Shown here: in pieces, positions 34,932 through 47,468 of the stretch
Layout of the letters: each line of letters opens with the position of its first letter
Numbering within the stretch: position 1 is the first letter of the stretch
Assembly (NCBI GenBank): GCA_941918925.1
Contig: OW799234.1
Span: 119,858,284-119,922,283 of the forward strand
Length of the DNA: 64,000 nt
Source: Phyto melanocephala
Taxonomy: Eukaryota; Arthropoda; Insecta; Diptera; Rhinophoridae
Reading direction: 5' to 3'
The notes under the pieces: model-generated
Told to the model about the DNA's origin: nothing
The model's database searches: none
What the model saw: the letters and a program-made list of their open reading frames with translations, nothing else
Translations under genes and position numbers: made by a program

Positions 34932-36119
34932 TTAAACAGTTATAGTTAGCAATAGTGACGGTTTCTTTATGTTGTCGTTAGACTATAATGAGATACTTTA
35001 TTGTACATATATGTATTGTGAAAAAGCCAGTTAATATTAATTTTCCATACCTGATTTATATGTTAATTCTGAAATAAACTAAAGCATATTTAAGGGCTGT
35101 TCTTTAAATCAGTAACCCATTAATAATCAACTTCCAAATAAAACGTATGATTAATTTTTTTTATGCTACAAGACTTCTGTGCTGTTTGTAGAATCCGAAT
35201 AATCGCTTTATGTGTAAATAATACATGTGTTTTGTTATTGGAACAAAAACAAATTACATGCAAAACAGTACATTAAAGAGTAAGAAAATAAAAATATTTC
35301 TGTTTCCCACACGGTGAACACATTTAAAGCTTACTACTACAATTGAACTTTTCATTCAATAACCTAAAGTTTAGTTTGATAAGCAACAAAATGGTATACA
35401 CATACATATGTACATATAATTAAGACAATTACTAAATACAATAACTTGTTGTATTTGTTTTAATAATTAACACACACAGTTGTTATTAAAATGTAAAAAT
35501 TAAACAAACAAAAAATATTAATGTATTTTTACTAAAAATATAATTATTTATTTGCTTGTATGTACTTCGTTATTAGTAACAATATTTTATTTTATAAATT
35601 AGAGTAAATAGGGATCACATTTTTAATAAAATACAATTATTTCTGTGGTAATTTTACATGCAACGACATTAGCAAACACTTAATATGAATATATTTATTC
35701 TTTTGCTGTAAATTATTCATTGCAATTTGTTGATATATTAACATTCATATTTGTTTAATCATGACTCAAAATGTGCCATTAAAATATTTGCATTTTTTAT
35801 TTGTTACTTAATTAAAAAGATAAATTTTAAAATATCCAGTTTAAAAACAAACAAATAAAGATTCATGTGTGTTTTGCTAGATCATATGACAAATGTCAAT
35901 TTAAATAGCCGTTAATAAAAAAACGTGCTTTAAAAAGTAGACAATAGGTGGTATGAAAAACTAAAACAGTTTGCGATTATTTTTATTTTAAATGATATTT
36001 ACTTTATTGATGCGTTAGTTATTGAATAACTTTAGTTGAAGGATTATGATGAATTTTTAAATAAAATAAATTCTTGTATATAAAAAGCTTTTTGATAGCG
36101 GTTTTTTGTTAGTTTTACT

Positions 36120-36720
36120 GTTAAGCTAGGTTGGATTAGGTTTATAAATAGGGACATTAAAAGCCCAAACCCATGACATTTACTACCAGTTGGCGAAGTT
36201 TCCCTAATAAAAACTATAATTACAATTCAGTCAATAAATCGACTAGGTCCAGAACCTATTACTCTTAGGGCCATTATTACAACTTGCCTTTAGTTAAAGG
36301 CAGGATTTTGTCGGACCGATAAATAGCTTTGCATTATGGAGCCCTCATTTATTATTATTTTATCCATTAAATATTATTATTGTTAACAATAATAACAATA
36401 AAAATGGAAGTTGTAATGATGCGAAGCTATTTATCGAGCACAAAAAATTCTACCTTTAACTAAAGGCAAGTTATAATAATGGCCCTTAATATAATTCCTT
36501 TGTGATTTCTAATTTCCTTAGGTATTCCAAGCTCGGCATAGTATCCACGTTAAAGTTCTATAGTATAATACGCCCAAATACAGGACATTGCCAAAGGTAA
36601 TGTTCCAAAGTCTCATCCTCTTCTTTACATGCATTATATGTACATACATATGTTATTTAACCCGACAGTCCAATGCGACTTCTATGAGTTCTCATCTCAG
36701 TATAACCTGTTATTTCACAA
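36120..36720 (-). pseudogene. 3' end of a LINE with RNase H-type tail, split by a MITE
   Basis: On the minus strand the pieces read GYTEMRTHRSRIGLSG, then ACKEEDETLEHYLWQCPVFG, then PSLEYLRKLEITKEL. This is the C-terminal pattern of I/R1/LOA-type LINE ORF2 proteins (C-x-x-E-x-ET-x-x-H-x-L-x-x-C-P). A stop lies between the first two pieces. The remainder ends in AAACCTAATCCAACCTAG, the kind of tail many insect LINEs carry. The MITE at 36268-36485 interrupts it. It is a 5'-truncated dead copy. Confidence 0.65.
36268..36485. mobile_element. 218-bp MITE inserted in a LINE remnant
   Basis: TIRs GGGCCATTATTACAACTTGC, continuing CTTTAGTTAAAGG, pair with the right end with a single mismatch over the first 30 or so bases. 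The 3-base duplication TTA occurs at 36265-36267 and 36486-36488. No ORF. Harbinger-type by its TTA duplication. Confidence 0.8.
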
Positions 36721-37989
36721 TTTAATCTCCAAATATAGTTTGCTCTTTTATTGTTTATTTATTTATGAATGTCCATATGGGATAGTAGACTATTTTAACG
36801 CAAATAGCTTCAAAAATACCCAAAGGATTTCTAATTTGATCAACTATTTTACTGATTTAATAAAATGCCTTTCAAATGTTTTATTTTAAATCGGTTGACA
36901 AGCTGAAGGGAAAATCCTACTTAACTGTTTTATCTTTGAAATTGTTTACAGGGCGACCAAAAAACTCTCACTTATTATATAAAATTGGCCACCAAAAATT
37001 GCAAAAACAAGACATAAAGCGATTAAAAAACACATTCTTCAAAATATCTACACAATCAGTTTCATTTTACTAATTAACGACAATAAAAACTTATTAATGA
37101 TCATGACTTTGTACTGATCTACAGTAACAGTAACGCAATTAATCTGCGTGTACACGGAAAAACAATGTCCGTTGCAGTCGCCATAAGTTAATGACATATT
37201 AATTCTCACTAAACTAGATGCTCTAATTTCTTTTACTCACGTATCTGTACATATTGTTAATGTGGCTAATGTAACCGAGGAATTGTTCTTTAAAAATAGC
37301 TGCCAGTAATATCTTTTCATGGCTTATGAACGCATATATTTTAGCTGTATGGCATGTAAACTAAACATTAATTAACCATCAATTGTAAAAGTTATACCAC
37401 TTTTCGAAAACATAATGTGTCTTTGGCTATCCTGTGTATCAATTAAACATAAAAGAGAAATAGACTAGACATAAGGTAGACATACATATTAAATATATAC
37501 ATTGTGTAGAACTAGACTAGAGTTGACATAGAATATTGTGTAGACATTAACTAAACAAGATATGGAGCACAAAAAATAAAGAATATTTTTTAAACTTTTT
37601 TTAGAGAACATTATCAAAAATTTGTATATGTGTAGCTGAGAGGTTAAACTCGTTTATTGCAAATTAACTATAGTTTTGGAAGAAGCAAAAACAAAATGTT
37701 GGTGGCTAATTAAATTTAACAAAATTAGTTGATTATTTTTATTAATTCTTAAATGCTAATCTTGATTAAAAACTCAACAGATTAAAAATTCTAAACTTAC
37801 TGAAAAATAGAAAAACAATGTATTAAAATACATAACGACTAGTTTAGCTATATTCCATACATCGAAAAAAATTTGTACTTGCATTAAGTTAAATGAAACT
37901 CAAATCGTGCAATAAATAGTTTTTCTTTTTATCACGTTAGCTTTTATATAAGTATATGCCAGATTCTATTATTTTAAAACTCATTAATT

Positions 37990-38340
37990 TTCAATTGTTA
38001 TTACGATCAAAATGGACTGTGAAAAAAAATACGTGAAAAAAAATCCGTCATGAACTTTTAAAAAAATAGCAAAAAATGTAAAAGTTGGCTCTCGAACTGT
38101 TTCAAGTGGTATAAGGAAGACCCGAACATTGAAAGAAAACCTTGATCAGGAAAAAAAGGTCCAAGGGATATTGGTAAATGAACTCGAGCAACTGTTTTGA
38201 AGAGCATCTAACACTTCTATCAGAAAAGCAGCACGTACGGTTAAATGCTCTAATAGTTTTGTCAAAAGGGCCAAAGCTTATGCTGGGCTGAAGACATAGA
38301 AAGTTCAGAAAGTTCCAGATCGCAATTCGGTATAGAACTT
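37990..38340 (+). pseudogene. Remnant of a Tc/mariner-type transposase
   Basis: The reading KKIAKNVKVGSRTVSSGI, then TRTLKENLDQEKKVQG, and later TSIRKAARTVKCSNSFVKRA and AGLKT-stop-KVQKVPDRN follows the double helix-turn-helix region and the linker of Tc/mariner transposases (IRKLARELKVS, LK-YKxQKVPxL). Stops and a small deletion break it, and no catalytic domain follows. Confidence 0.6.
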
Positions 38341-38873
38341 GGAAGCAAAAAAAAAATAATAGAAATAATCATTCAATTTCATTAAATTTTAGAAAATGTC
38401 TTAGTTTATTTAAATTATAGAAAATAATGGAATATTCCTTTCCCAAAAACTTATTTTAAAATTTTAAGAGAGAAACATGAATTTTTAAACAGACAAAAAA
38501 AAAACACCCAAGTGGTATTATCCAAGAACTTCGCTTTAAAGGTTTGAGTGGGAAATGTGGTTGATTAGGTACTATCAGCAGTTATTCAATTATTTATAGG
38601 AACCTCGCTCGTTTAGCGAATTCCCATATTCGCTTGGCTTTATTGCATTGTTTTTTAACTCTGTCCACATACTTGTCCTTATACTTGCCACGCTAAAATG
38701 TATGTCTATATATGATGTTGGTAGACGCATATTACAACACAATTTAAATAACCTGTTGCAAATTTTAATATTAATTTTGACAAATAACCCAACAGAAACA
38801 TTTTAACAATTAACATCTAAAAAATTAGTACAAAGTAAAACAAAAACAAATTAATTTTTTTGGAAACTCGCCA

Positions 38874-39980
38874 TACACAGAAAAAATTTTTCTTCAAAAA
38901 TGTTCAATCAAATTTATAACTGATTTATTGAAAAGTTTTAATAATATTTTTAACTCATTTAATAAAATTTATTAATAAGTTTTGAGTTTGATTGAAAAAC
39001 AAATCAAATTGTGTAATTAAAAAAAATTGCATAGGAACCTACGTCAAAAATGTCAGAAAAATAAATCAATAGTATAAAATAATAAAAATAAATCATATAC
39101 ATATGTTTAAAAATATAAAGCAGAAACGATATTTGTTCGACAAAGCGCATTTTTAATTTAATAAAATTTTGGTTCCTAGAGAATGGTGATCCGTACCACA
39201 TATTGGAGACTACAAAGGATAGCTTGCATAAATCTTTTGAGGGTATAATAACGACAATGACGTAGGTTGGCCATTAAAACCGTATGAAATAACATTTTAT
39301 AAAATTTTTCTGTAGTCTGTCGCCAATCAATGATAATAAAATACAATGACTAAATGTATTCCAAACATGCCTTTATATTTAGTTTATTTTCTGCAAAAGA
39401 CATCTTTTGCAAATTGGTAAGCAGTTAAAAAATGTTCTCATTCTTCAATAAACCCCTTTTTACTTTCTTTCTAGGCCGTTAACACCAATTCATAGTGAAG
39501 TTTCGTCATTGGATAACGCCAACAATACCTCCACTTACAAACATATTTAAGTAATATTTTTATTATTGCTAGTTTCTTTACCACTAATGTAGTTAAAAAA
39601 TTTTTATACAAAATATATGTATGTAAATATAGGTAAATGTATGTATTAATTCTAAAAACAAATAAATAAAATGTATACATCTTTCATGTTTTATTTGGAA
39701 GAGTTTTAATTGTTATAGTAAATATTTTATATAGATTAATACAAAAATTTCGATTATAGACAAGATTGGATTAATTAAAATAATATTTAAAAATTACAGA
39801 ATTTTCAATAAATTTTTTAATACATTGTTAATTGATATTTCACCAAAAATTTTTTCAATTAAACTATTAATTTTCATTTAATTAATAGCATCATTTCGAT
39901 GATTGGAGCAAAATCAAATAAAAATTTAATTTATAATATTAATTTGGTAATTAAAATTCATATTTATTTTTTTCTGTGTA
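38874..39980. mobile_element. Possible TIR element with ACACAGAAAAAA ends
   Basis: TACACAGAAAAAA at the left and TTTTTTTCTGTGTA at the right are inverted. Both flanks just inside carry AT-rich TTTAATAA-type repeats. No target duplication or ORF was recognised. The motif is simple, so chance pairing is possible. Confidence 0.4.
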
Positions 39981-40849
39981 ACAGTATGCTATCTTGGCGC
40001 ACTTAAAACAGTAAACCTGTGACTTTTGCTATGAAACATGCAATGAGATAGTTTTGAAAATAACTAGTAAATGGAACAAACCATTTTTGCTACTTACTGC
40101 AATTTTAAGTCATAAAACAAATATCGAAAAGGATATGCATTGATAGAATCAATATATTTATACTCATAAAGCGCCAAAATAACTTTGGGATTCTTTTTCA
40201 ATTGGGTTTTTTCACATCTCAGCTGCTCATATTTATAAATTTCGATTTTGAAAACAAAAAATGTTTAAAATATATTTATATTTCTGCAGCACTGACTTGC
40301 AGAAAAGTCTGCACTTATGGACGGTTATCTCAAGTACAAAAAAAAAATCCGATATTTCAAAATATTTTTTTTACATATTTAATATTTATTAGTTGAACCC
40401 GGTCTTAATTGCTGGCTCTAATAATATTTTCGTTTTGTATTTAATTTAAGATAAATTCAGATATTTTTGTTGCTTTGCAATTTCTTTTATATTTTATGCA
40501 TTTATCTCATACCATTTGAAATAAATTTTTTTTTCTTTTTTTCTTTTTACTGTCAGAAATCTTTGATCTTTGACAATAAAAGTATCCTATATGTTTAACC
40601 ACCTACATTGTACCTCCATACCAAATTTTATTTCAATAAAATACGACTTGTAGTTTTCGATTTCAGGAAGAATGACAGACAGGCATACAAACAAATAAAA
40701 ATTCTAAAAATATTTATTTTGTTTAGCCATTTGTATACAAGATCGTTGACTTTTTTCACCACCATCAGAATTTCCAAAAAAAACTTTCATGTACAAAGAT
40801 TGTTTTACAATCTCATTATTAGTATAGTTTATTTGAAGAGTGAACTCAC

Positions 40850-41239
40850 ACTATCCATATGACTTTGACTTTTATCTTCTTCTGATACTGGATCCTGTTC
40901 CTGCATTTGATGCTTCAGTCTTAAGGCTTCCAAACCTTCAATTGCATTTATGCCCGAGGGCATTGAAATTGAATTGCGCCGTAAACCACGCGACAGAGGT
41001 AACGGTGGAGTTTCTATGGCAGTAGATTCATCAGAGGCAGTTTTAGGAGAACTGTTACCAGAGTCTGTCGTATTATTTTCCGCAGGCAGATCGTTATGTA
41101 TAACTATACTTAAACCATTATTGCGACTTAGTAGTAGATGTTCGTGAGAAATTTCACTTGCATATGAAATGTTGGCATTACTAGAAGTACTATCCTTAAC
41201 TGACAGACCTGGTTCAGGCTCTTCACGTATAGGATTCAT
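40850..41239 (-). CDS. Alternative first coding exon, shorter isoform (130 residues)
   Basis: Starts MNPIREEPEPGLSVKDSTSS and ends SQSHMDS just before donor GTGAGT, phase 0, fitting the exon at 24216-24337. It is acidic and Ser-rich and has no signal peptide. Residues 42-49 read GLSIVIHN, residues 86-96 read LRRNSISMPSG, and residues 103-107 LEALR. RRNS is a strong basophilic-kinase or 14-3-3-type site. The same blocks recur in the other first exon (53150-53581). The upstream frame has stops, so this Met is the likely start. The exon is probably transcribed from its own promoter between here and the hAT element at 41718. It gives a 361-residue product up to the window edge. Confidence 0.75.
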
Positions 41240-41717
41240 TTTAATTTGTTTTTATTTGTAAAAATTAATTTTTATTTTTAATTAATGTATGTAAATAAAA
41301 CATTATCACTTGGTTTTGATTTTAAAACAACTTTAGATTTTATTTATTACAACACATGCTTTTTATTTTAAATAAATTTCACTATTTTTTTTTTTTTTGG
41401 TTTTTTTAAAAAACATTTTTTGTTTCTTATTTTTATACTGTAAATTTCGTTGTCTCTATTACGTTTAAAATTTTTTTAGCCGTTACTTTTTACGTTTGTA
41501 AGTCAAAGCACGTTCAATACCACTTAACAAAAGTAACAAACTAACGCGCATTATTAATGCCAAACCAACATTCAACCCACTAGCCCACAGCCTTCCAGCA
41601 ATAACAACCAAAACATTTTATTATTACAATCGTATAATAATACCGTTGCATACTAAGTAAATCGAAAAACATCGTTTGAAATTACGATCATATCATCATC
41701 GTTTTGTTATGATTAAG
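41240..41717 (-). promoter_or_regulatory. Presumed 5' UTR and promoter of the shorter isoform
   Basis: This is the sequence between the start codon and the hAT insertion. It is AT-rich near the ATG and less so at 41460-41620. I see no convincing TATA, Inr or DPE, so the promoter is inferred only from the presence of a first coding exon. Confidence 0.35.
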
Positions 41718-42610
41718 CAGCGTTGTCAACTCGGTGATTTTATCACCGTTTTTGGTGATTTTTAACATTTTGGAAGCGAAAAAATTGCGAGTTAGTGCTT
41801 GGTGATTTTTTTTAAGTTTTTAGTGCTTTTATTTTTAATTCGGTGACACCAAATACTAAATTTGAAAATAATTTTTTTAATTGAAAACAATTTTTGTAAG
41901 GGTAAATATCTTTAATTACCCTTACGTATTTTGTATCTTAACAAAGCTAAAAAATATTTACTCATTGTAAAATGATATTATGTTGATAATACTTTCAGCT
42001 TATGATACTAAAACTAATAATTAAGAAGATTATAAGGATTGATAGTATACAATGTTTCTGTTATTTGAGTGTTTTGCTTGTTTATTATTAATTGTAACTT
42101 ATTTCCGATACTGGTTTGTTGATATCCTGTATGGTTTATGAGACATAAACCACCTACTTTTTTTTAAATGAAATTGTTACGAGAATTTATTTTGTAAGTA
42201 AAGTTTCAAGTTGATCAAACCTTGGTGAAAATAAAAAAAGAGAAATTAATATGCAAATACTTTTCATTTTAAAATTTTTTAGAGCACAAATTGACACCCT
42301 GATAAGGTTAATATTTGCATTGATAGTACATTTGGATGTTTTGGCCTAATAATATAAAGAACAGAATATCTTTAGACTTGTATTTCGATTATCGATATCA
42401 ATCAAAACTCCAGTGTTATTGCCATTTGTAAAATAATTTATTTTAGGGGGCAACTGGCATCTAAAAGCTTTAATTTGTTTTAAGTAATGATTATATTAGC
42501 AAATGTAAAGTTAAATTTGTACACATTTTAAACTCAGTGATTTTTTATGAAAATTACGCGCTTTTTTAGGGGTTTAGGTGCTTTTTGAAATTTTAAAGTT
42601 GACAACGCTG
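41718..42610. mobile_element. Non-autonomous hAT element upstream of the shorter isoform's start
   Basis: The TIR CAGCGTTGTCAACT (left) is mirrored by GTTGACAACGCTG (right). A perfect 8-base duplication TGATTAAG (41710-41717 and 42611-42618) is the hAT signature. TCGGTGATTTT phrases recur near both ends. No transposase frame remains in the 893 bases. The left edge is about 480 bases from the start codon at 41239. Confidence 0.85.
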
Positions 42611-42822
42611 TGATTAAGGCTTTATATTTGTTGTTATTTGTAATCGTATCGTTGTCGTGTGTTTGTTTTTTGTGTTATAGCACTCTTTGGCTTCTTACCG
42701 CTTAATAATCGTTTTGTTAATATTTGTCTTAAAGAAACGATAACTGAACTGTTTAATTGAAATAAAAATAAACAATAATTTAATTAAAAGTTCTTTTAAT
42801 GATTAATTTTTTATATACACTT

Positions 42823-42910
42823 ATACATACATACATACATACATACATACATACATACATACATACATACATACATACAAACATATATACATATGTATAT
42901 GTATGTATGT
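42823..42910 (+). repeat. (ATAC)n microsatellite
   Basis: About fourteen uninterrupted ATAC units (42823-42879), then imperfect units ending in a GTATGTATGT run. Confidence 0.95.
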
Positions 42911-43121
42911 CATAACGGACAAAAATTAAAAATTTCACTTGAAAACTAATTAAAGCAGAGAGGAATGAATGCTCTTATGTGAGTCTGTCTTTTTATGTTT
43001 TTATGAGTCTGTTACTTAAACGGTGTACAAGTAGTAAATGCTTGCAAAAACATTGAAATATAATCTCGAAACATTAAAAAGTAAAATAATTAGTTCAAAT
43101 TGTGTGTCTTTTATTTTGAAA

Positions 43122-44876
43122 AACAGGCATGCCGAGTCTAATAATACCCTTCACCATCATGTAGGTATAGTGACAACATCGTAGCTTAGCTTAGATTTAA
43201 TGTTATATGCCGTTTTGATTTATTTTTTCCGATTCCATTTTTAATTTTGAATGCCTTCCTCAAATACAAAATAGTTAGCTTTGTAATGTGCTTCGAAATA
43301 CATGCAAATGCATGCAAAAAATATTGAATAATTCACGTAAGCATGAGTTTCATTTTCTACTGTGGATGCGTTCCATGCACTTATTGGAATTGAGTAAAAT
43401 ATATTAATATATTCATATAAACACTTAAATGTTAAGATAATGCATGTTTCACCTAAATTAAACCACTTAATCATGGGTTGAACTCATGTTTTCATATTTT
43501 ACTGAATTCTACTCCTTTCATTTGATAACCATATTGTGGAGGTTGAAGGAGGCAAAGCCATAATTACTAGTTTCGATTTCTATATCCGCCACTTTAATTC
43601 GAACGCCATCTTGGATTTAAACTTTTTTTATTGTCTAATATGTATAAAGCTCTAAACACATAGACGACAGCAGACTTCACAACTTCACAGTTTCAAATGC
43701 TTCCAACTTCAAATGCTGCTCTGAAGTCAGCTTCATAATTATTTTGGAGACAGCAACAACATAATAATCAGCTGATGTGTATTTTAGCAATAAAAATTTC
43801 AGGGATGCCGAATATATATTTTATAATGAATAAAATTAAAGTTATTGATAAAAAATGTAATAATATCACGAAAAACTATAAAAACAAATAAATTTATTTT
43901 TTTATTGTATTTTTGTAATGTTCTTTTATGTTTAATATTAAAAATAAGTTTTTGTTCTTATTTTTCCAATTTAATATATATAATGGCAACACTATATTTG
44001 TTCTTGCTGCCCGTCAAAATAGAAAATAGCCTAAGTTGGCAGCAGCAGCTAATGCTGTTGTGCAGTCGTGCTGCTGTGCTGCCGTCAAAATAATCGTTTT
44101 CATTCAAACACATGAATTTTATTTTTGACATATTGCTGCTTGCTGTCTGCTGTCGTCTATGTGTTTAGAGCTTTATACTGGCCAAGTTCTTTCGTTTAAT
44201 ACCAATATTGTGGCAGAGAGAGTTGAAGTGGGTACACTTTTAATTGCTATATTTGACTCATATATAAATTAGTTGTACGCCATTGTAGTGGCGGCTAACT
44301 TGGATATAATTTTTTTTTATGTTTAATATTCCGTGAGTCAAGTTCTTTCTTTTGATGCCCATTTATTCCTCTCAATGATCCGATAGCTGAAAAAAAATTG
44401 ATTTTCCTTTATAAATTTTAGGAAAAACACCGAAGCATTTGTAGCTTGCATTTCGGTGCCTTTAGTCTGTCCATTCATTAAGAGCTAGTACCTTGATATA
44501 TGAAATATATATAAATATTTCTTTTACAACTCTTTTTTCCTATAAGTTTGTTGGTAAGTAAGCAATTTATACAAACATTTTTCAGAATATCCCTAAGATC
44601 ATATTGTACCTACAAATAGTAGCAAACGTCTCTGAATCAGAATCAGAGCTGAAGAAATATGGCAAAACACAGAGGCAGCCGTGCTCATTTGCTCATATCT
44701 CAGAAAGTTATAGGGCGATTGTGTTGGATTTCAATAGCGATTCATTCTATTTGCAAATAACTGATTAACATTTTGGGTGCTTCTAAAAGATGCAAGTCAT
44801 AAGCTTTCAGAAAATATATACTTTATAGGGTCGGATATGAATATTGTAGAAATTTCACACGGAATGGGTATAAAAA
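43122..44876 (-). repeat. Hairpin-ended repeat, longer sub-family, minus orientation
   Basis: Starts with a worn GGCATGCCGAGTCTAATAAT end and ends with reversed AGAAATTTCACACGGAATGG then GTATAAAAAG. The interior phrases CGCCATCTTGGATT and CATTTGATAACC match the copies at 4842 and 30612. It is interrupted by the MITE at 43643-44177. Confidence 0.6.
43643..44177. mobile_element. MITE with perfect 30-base inverted ends
   Basis: The left end TATAAAGCTCTAAACACATA, continuing GACGACAGCAGAC, is mirrored exactly at the right end (44145-44177). The ends are palindromic with a TATA flank, so the exact duplication cannot be fixed. Gln/Cys-like GCTGCT repeats occur inside (44035-44085) but no transposase. 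Confidence 0.8.
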
Positions 44877-46004
44877 GTACTTTTTTAGGTTTCCCATATC
44901 AATATTCAAATTCCAAGTTTTAATTGTTTAAATAAATATTAAACAACAAAATTTCTTTGAATAAAAAATACCAAACTGTTTTCTAGAATTTTCCCCTATT
45001 TTCTCTGTTATAAATATGTTTCAAGTTTAAAAAAATTACATAATCTTTTATGTCTGGTTAAACTCCTATTACAAATTTTATCTGAAATGAACCAGAAATA
45101 AGGAATTATACATATTTTTCTTATATTCCCTTTTTGGTACCTTCTTTGTCTTCTTTGAATTTTTAAAAGTACCAAAAAAGAAGGACAATTTTTACCTCTT
45201 ATGCATGCGAGTTTAAAAAAAATCTGGAATTTTAATTATATTTTGCAGAGTAACTAACACAATTTATATTCTATTAATAATTTTATAATAATTAATATTT
45301 ATGTGTTTGGAAATTAGATGCGTATTAAAAAAGAACATAATTATAGCTTTTACCTTGCTTAGAGGTTAAAAATTAAAAAAAAAGTACAGTCACCTGTCAG
45401 CTTATTTTGTGAGTAAATTTTAAAACCCTTTCATGTAATTGTGTATCATTTTTAGTTTAATATTTTACCCGTTTTTTTAACTTTTTCCCCCTGAAAGTTT
45501 GAACATTAAAAAATCTCTTCTTAGTGGATCTATATATTAGAGAGAAACCCACTTTCCAAAGATTCTCTTTCTAGCTTTTCTCGTTTGGCCTATACGTTAT
45601 TCTTTAAATATAGAGATTAACTGACGTATTCATAAAAATATTTTAGGTTTTTTAAAGACTTATTTGACAGACATTTTTTCAATAAGACTAAAATATTTTT
45701 TATGGATACGGCAGTAAAAGTTTTAGAAATTTTTGTGAGCATTACAGTTGTAGGAACTGACATGTAATGGATAAATAATTGAACGGTATACTTAGGGGTT
45801 CAATAATCTTTGAAACAACACGTTGGTCTTCCCGAGACAAAATCATAAATATGTCATACCTTAAGATGCGACTGTAAATGCCAAAAAAATATACGTTCCG
45901 CAGAAAAAAAATTTAGGTTTATGAAAATAATAAAAACTAAAGAAAAAAATTGTTTTACATACGAAGGTATAAATAAAATTAAAAACAAATGCATGTTCTT
46001 TTTT

Positions 46005-46782
46005 TATACCCTTCACACAGTGAAAAAGGGTATTTATAGGTTTGTCATTCCGTGTGAAATTTCTACAATTTTCATTTCCGACCCCATAAAGTATATATTT
46101 TCTGAGAGCTTATGAATAGGGGTGACGATTAAGCTCTGTGAGTCTGTCCGTCTGCCCGTGTGTATGTTGAAGCCCCTCGACATTGCTTGGACCCGGGTGA
46201 TGTATTGAAATATCAGAAATATTCGGGAGTAGATCGGTATTGAAAATCAGAAACATCGGTACATAAACAACTGAGATATGAGCAAAAACCCACGACCACC
46301 TCGATTTTTTTTTTCACAAAAACAACATTACAACAACAACATACATACAAACGTGTATACTAGTTAGAGAAAACGTGGCATCGAATCCCAGCTGAACCAA
46401 AAAAATTTTTTTTTTAATTTTTTTTTTATTTTTTTTTTATTTTTTATTTAATATATAATTTATATTTTTATTATTTTTTTTAATTTTTTTTTAATTTTTT
46501 TTATTTTTATTTTTTGTTTTATATTTATTATATATATTTTAATTATTTTTTTTTAAATTTTTTTTTTAATATTTTCTTAAATTTTTTTTTTATTTTTTTT
46601 TTAACATACATACGTAAATTTATAATTTTACAATGGGATGTTTTTATATATGTATGTTCTTGATGTGTATGTACGTATTTCATATGGGATGAATCGTGAT
46701 ACAAACTACTGTTATTGCATGACTACATGTTGTGAAGGGTATATAAGATTCGGCACGGCCGAATATAGTGCTCTTACTTGTT
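46005..46782 (+). repeat. Hairpin-ended dispersed repeat, copy 3
   Basis: Left TATACCCTTCACACAGTGAA with AAAGGGTAT partner; the block CCGACCCCATAAAGTATATA; a T/A-only middle (46400-46600); right stem ATTCGGCACGGCCGAAT with perfect pairing, then GCTCTTACTTGTT. Very close to copies 1 and 2. Confidence 0.75.
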
Positions 46783-47468
46783 CATAGTTGTGTTTGTTAA
46801 GGTGATCCATAAATATAATTTGAAGTTTATAAGTCAATCAAATTTCTACAAAAAATAATTTCATAAAAACCCTCTTTAAACTTTTCATAATTTTTGTGCA
46901 TTTGGAAGATAAAATGTTCGTTTGAGGTGTTAAACTTACCACAGACATTTCTTTAACTAAGATTGCAAGAAATACAAATTTGTATGGAAATAAAATTAAA
47001 AATAACCTTTTAAAAGTAATTTGATTTAGTTTCTATTTAATCTATAATTAGCCATTAATTATTTTTAAAACGTGTAGGTACTACTTACCAACATAAAACA
47101 AAAATGAAATAATCAGTTTATTTTTTTGTAGATTTTAAAACAGTCAATAATCAATTTAAACTTTCGATTTTATAAGTGCGTCAAATTCTTAATTATTTAG
47201 CCATTAAAACAAAGAATATTTGTTAAATTTATAATTTTAAAAAGACATTTTATTTCAGTCATCTTGTCACAAAATTTGTTTTTGGTGGTTTACTGATTAA
47301 AAAATTGCAAAGAGGAAGAGTTGGATTTTTTTTCCATTTCCTTGAGTATTTACTTTAAACATTATCATTATCAATTTTGTTTATAAAGTAATTTTGATTA
47401 CGCTTAATACTTAATTTCATTCATTCTCACACATATGTGAATATGTTTGTGTGTGTATTTATTGATTA
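46783..47468. other. AT-rich stretch between repeats
   Basis: I see no gene, RNA or repeat terminus here. Confidence 0.5.

Larger units (their letters stand above)
24338..40849 (-). other. First intron of the shorter isoform, 16.5 kb
   Basis: Donor GTGAGT (40844-40849) and acceptor TTTTCAG (24338-24344). Transposons and repeats inside are listed separately. The stretches 24338-24800, 25996-26466, 27027-28850, 29800-30611, 32100-32340, 33010-33665, 34932-36120, 36720-37990, 38341-38873 and 39981-40849 are AT-rich, and I see no further gene or element in them. Confidence 0.75.

Noticed and set aside
40840..41147. Plus-strand frames opposite the first coding exon
   Set aside because: They are antisense shadows of the exon at 40850-41239, whose minus-strand frame has the splice signals and the conserved motif.
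42823..42910. CRISPR-like regular repeat
   Set aside because: It is a simple ATAC microsatellite without spacers.
43845..44093. 82-codon hydrophobic frame
   Set aside because: It lies wholly in the non-coding MITE at 43643-44177.
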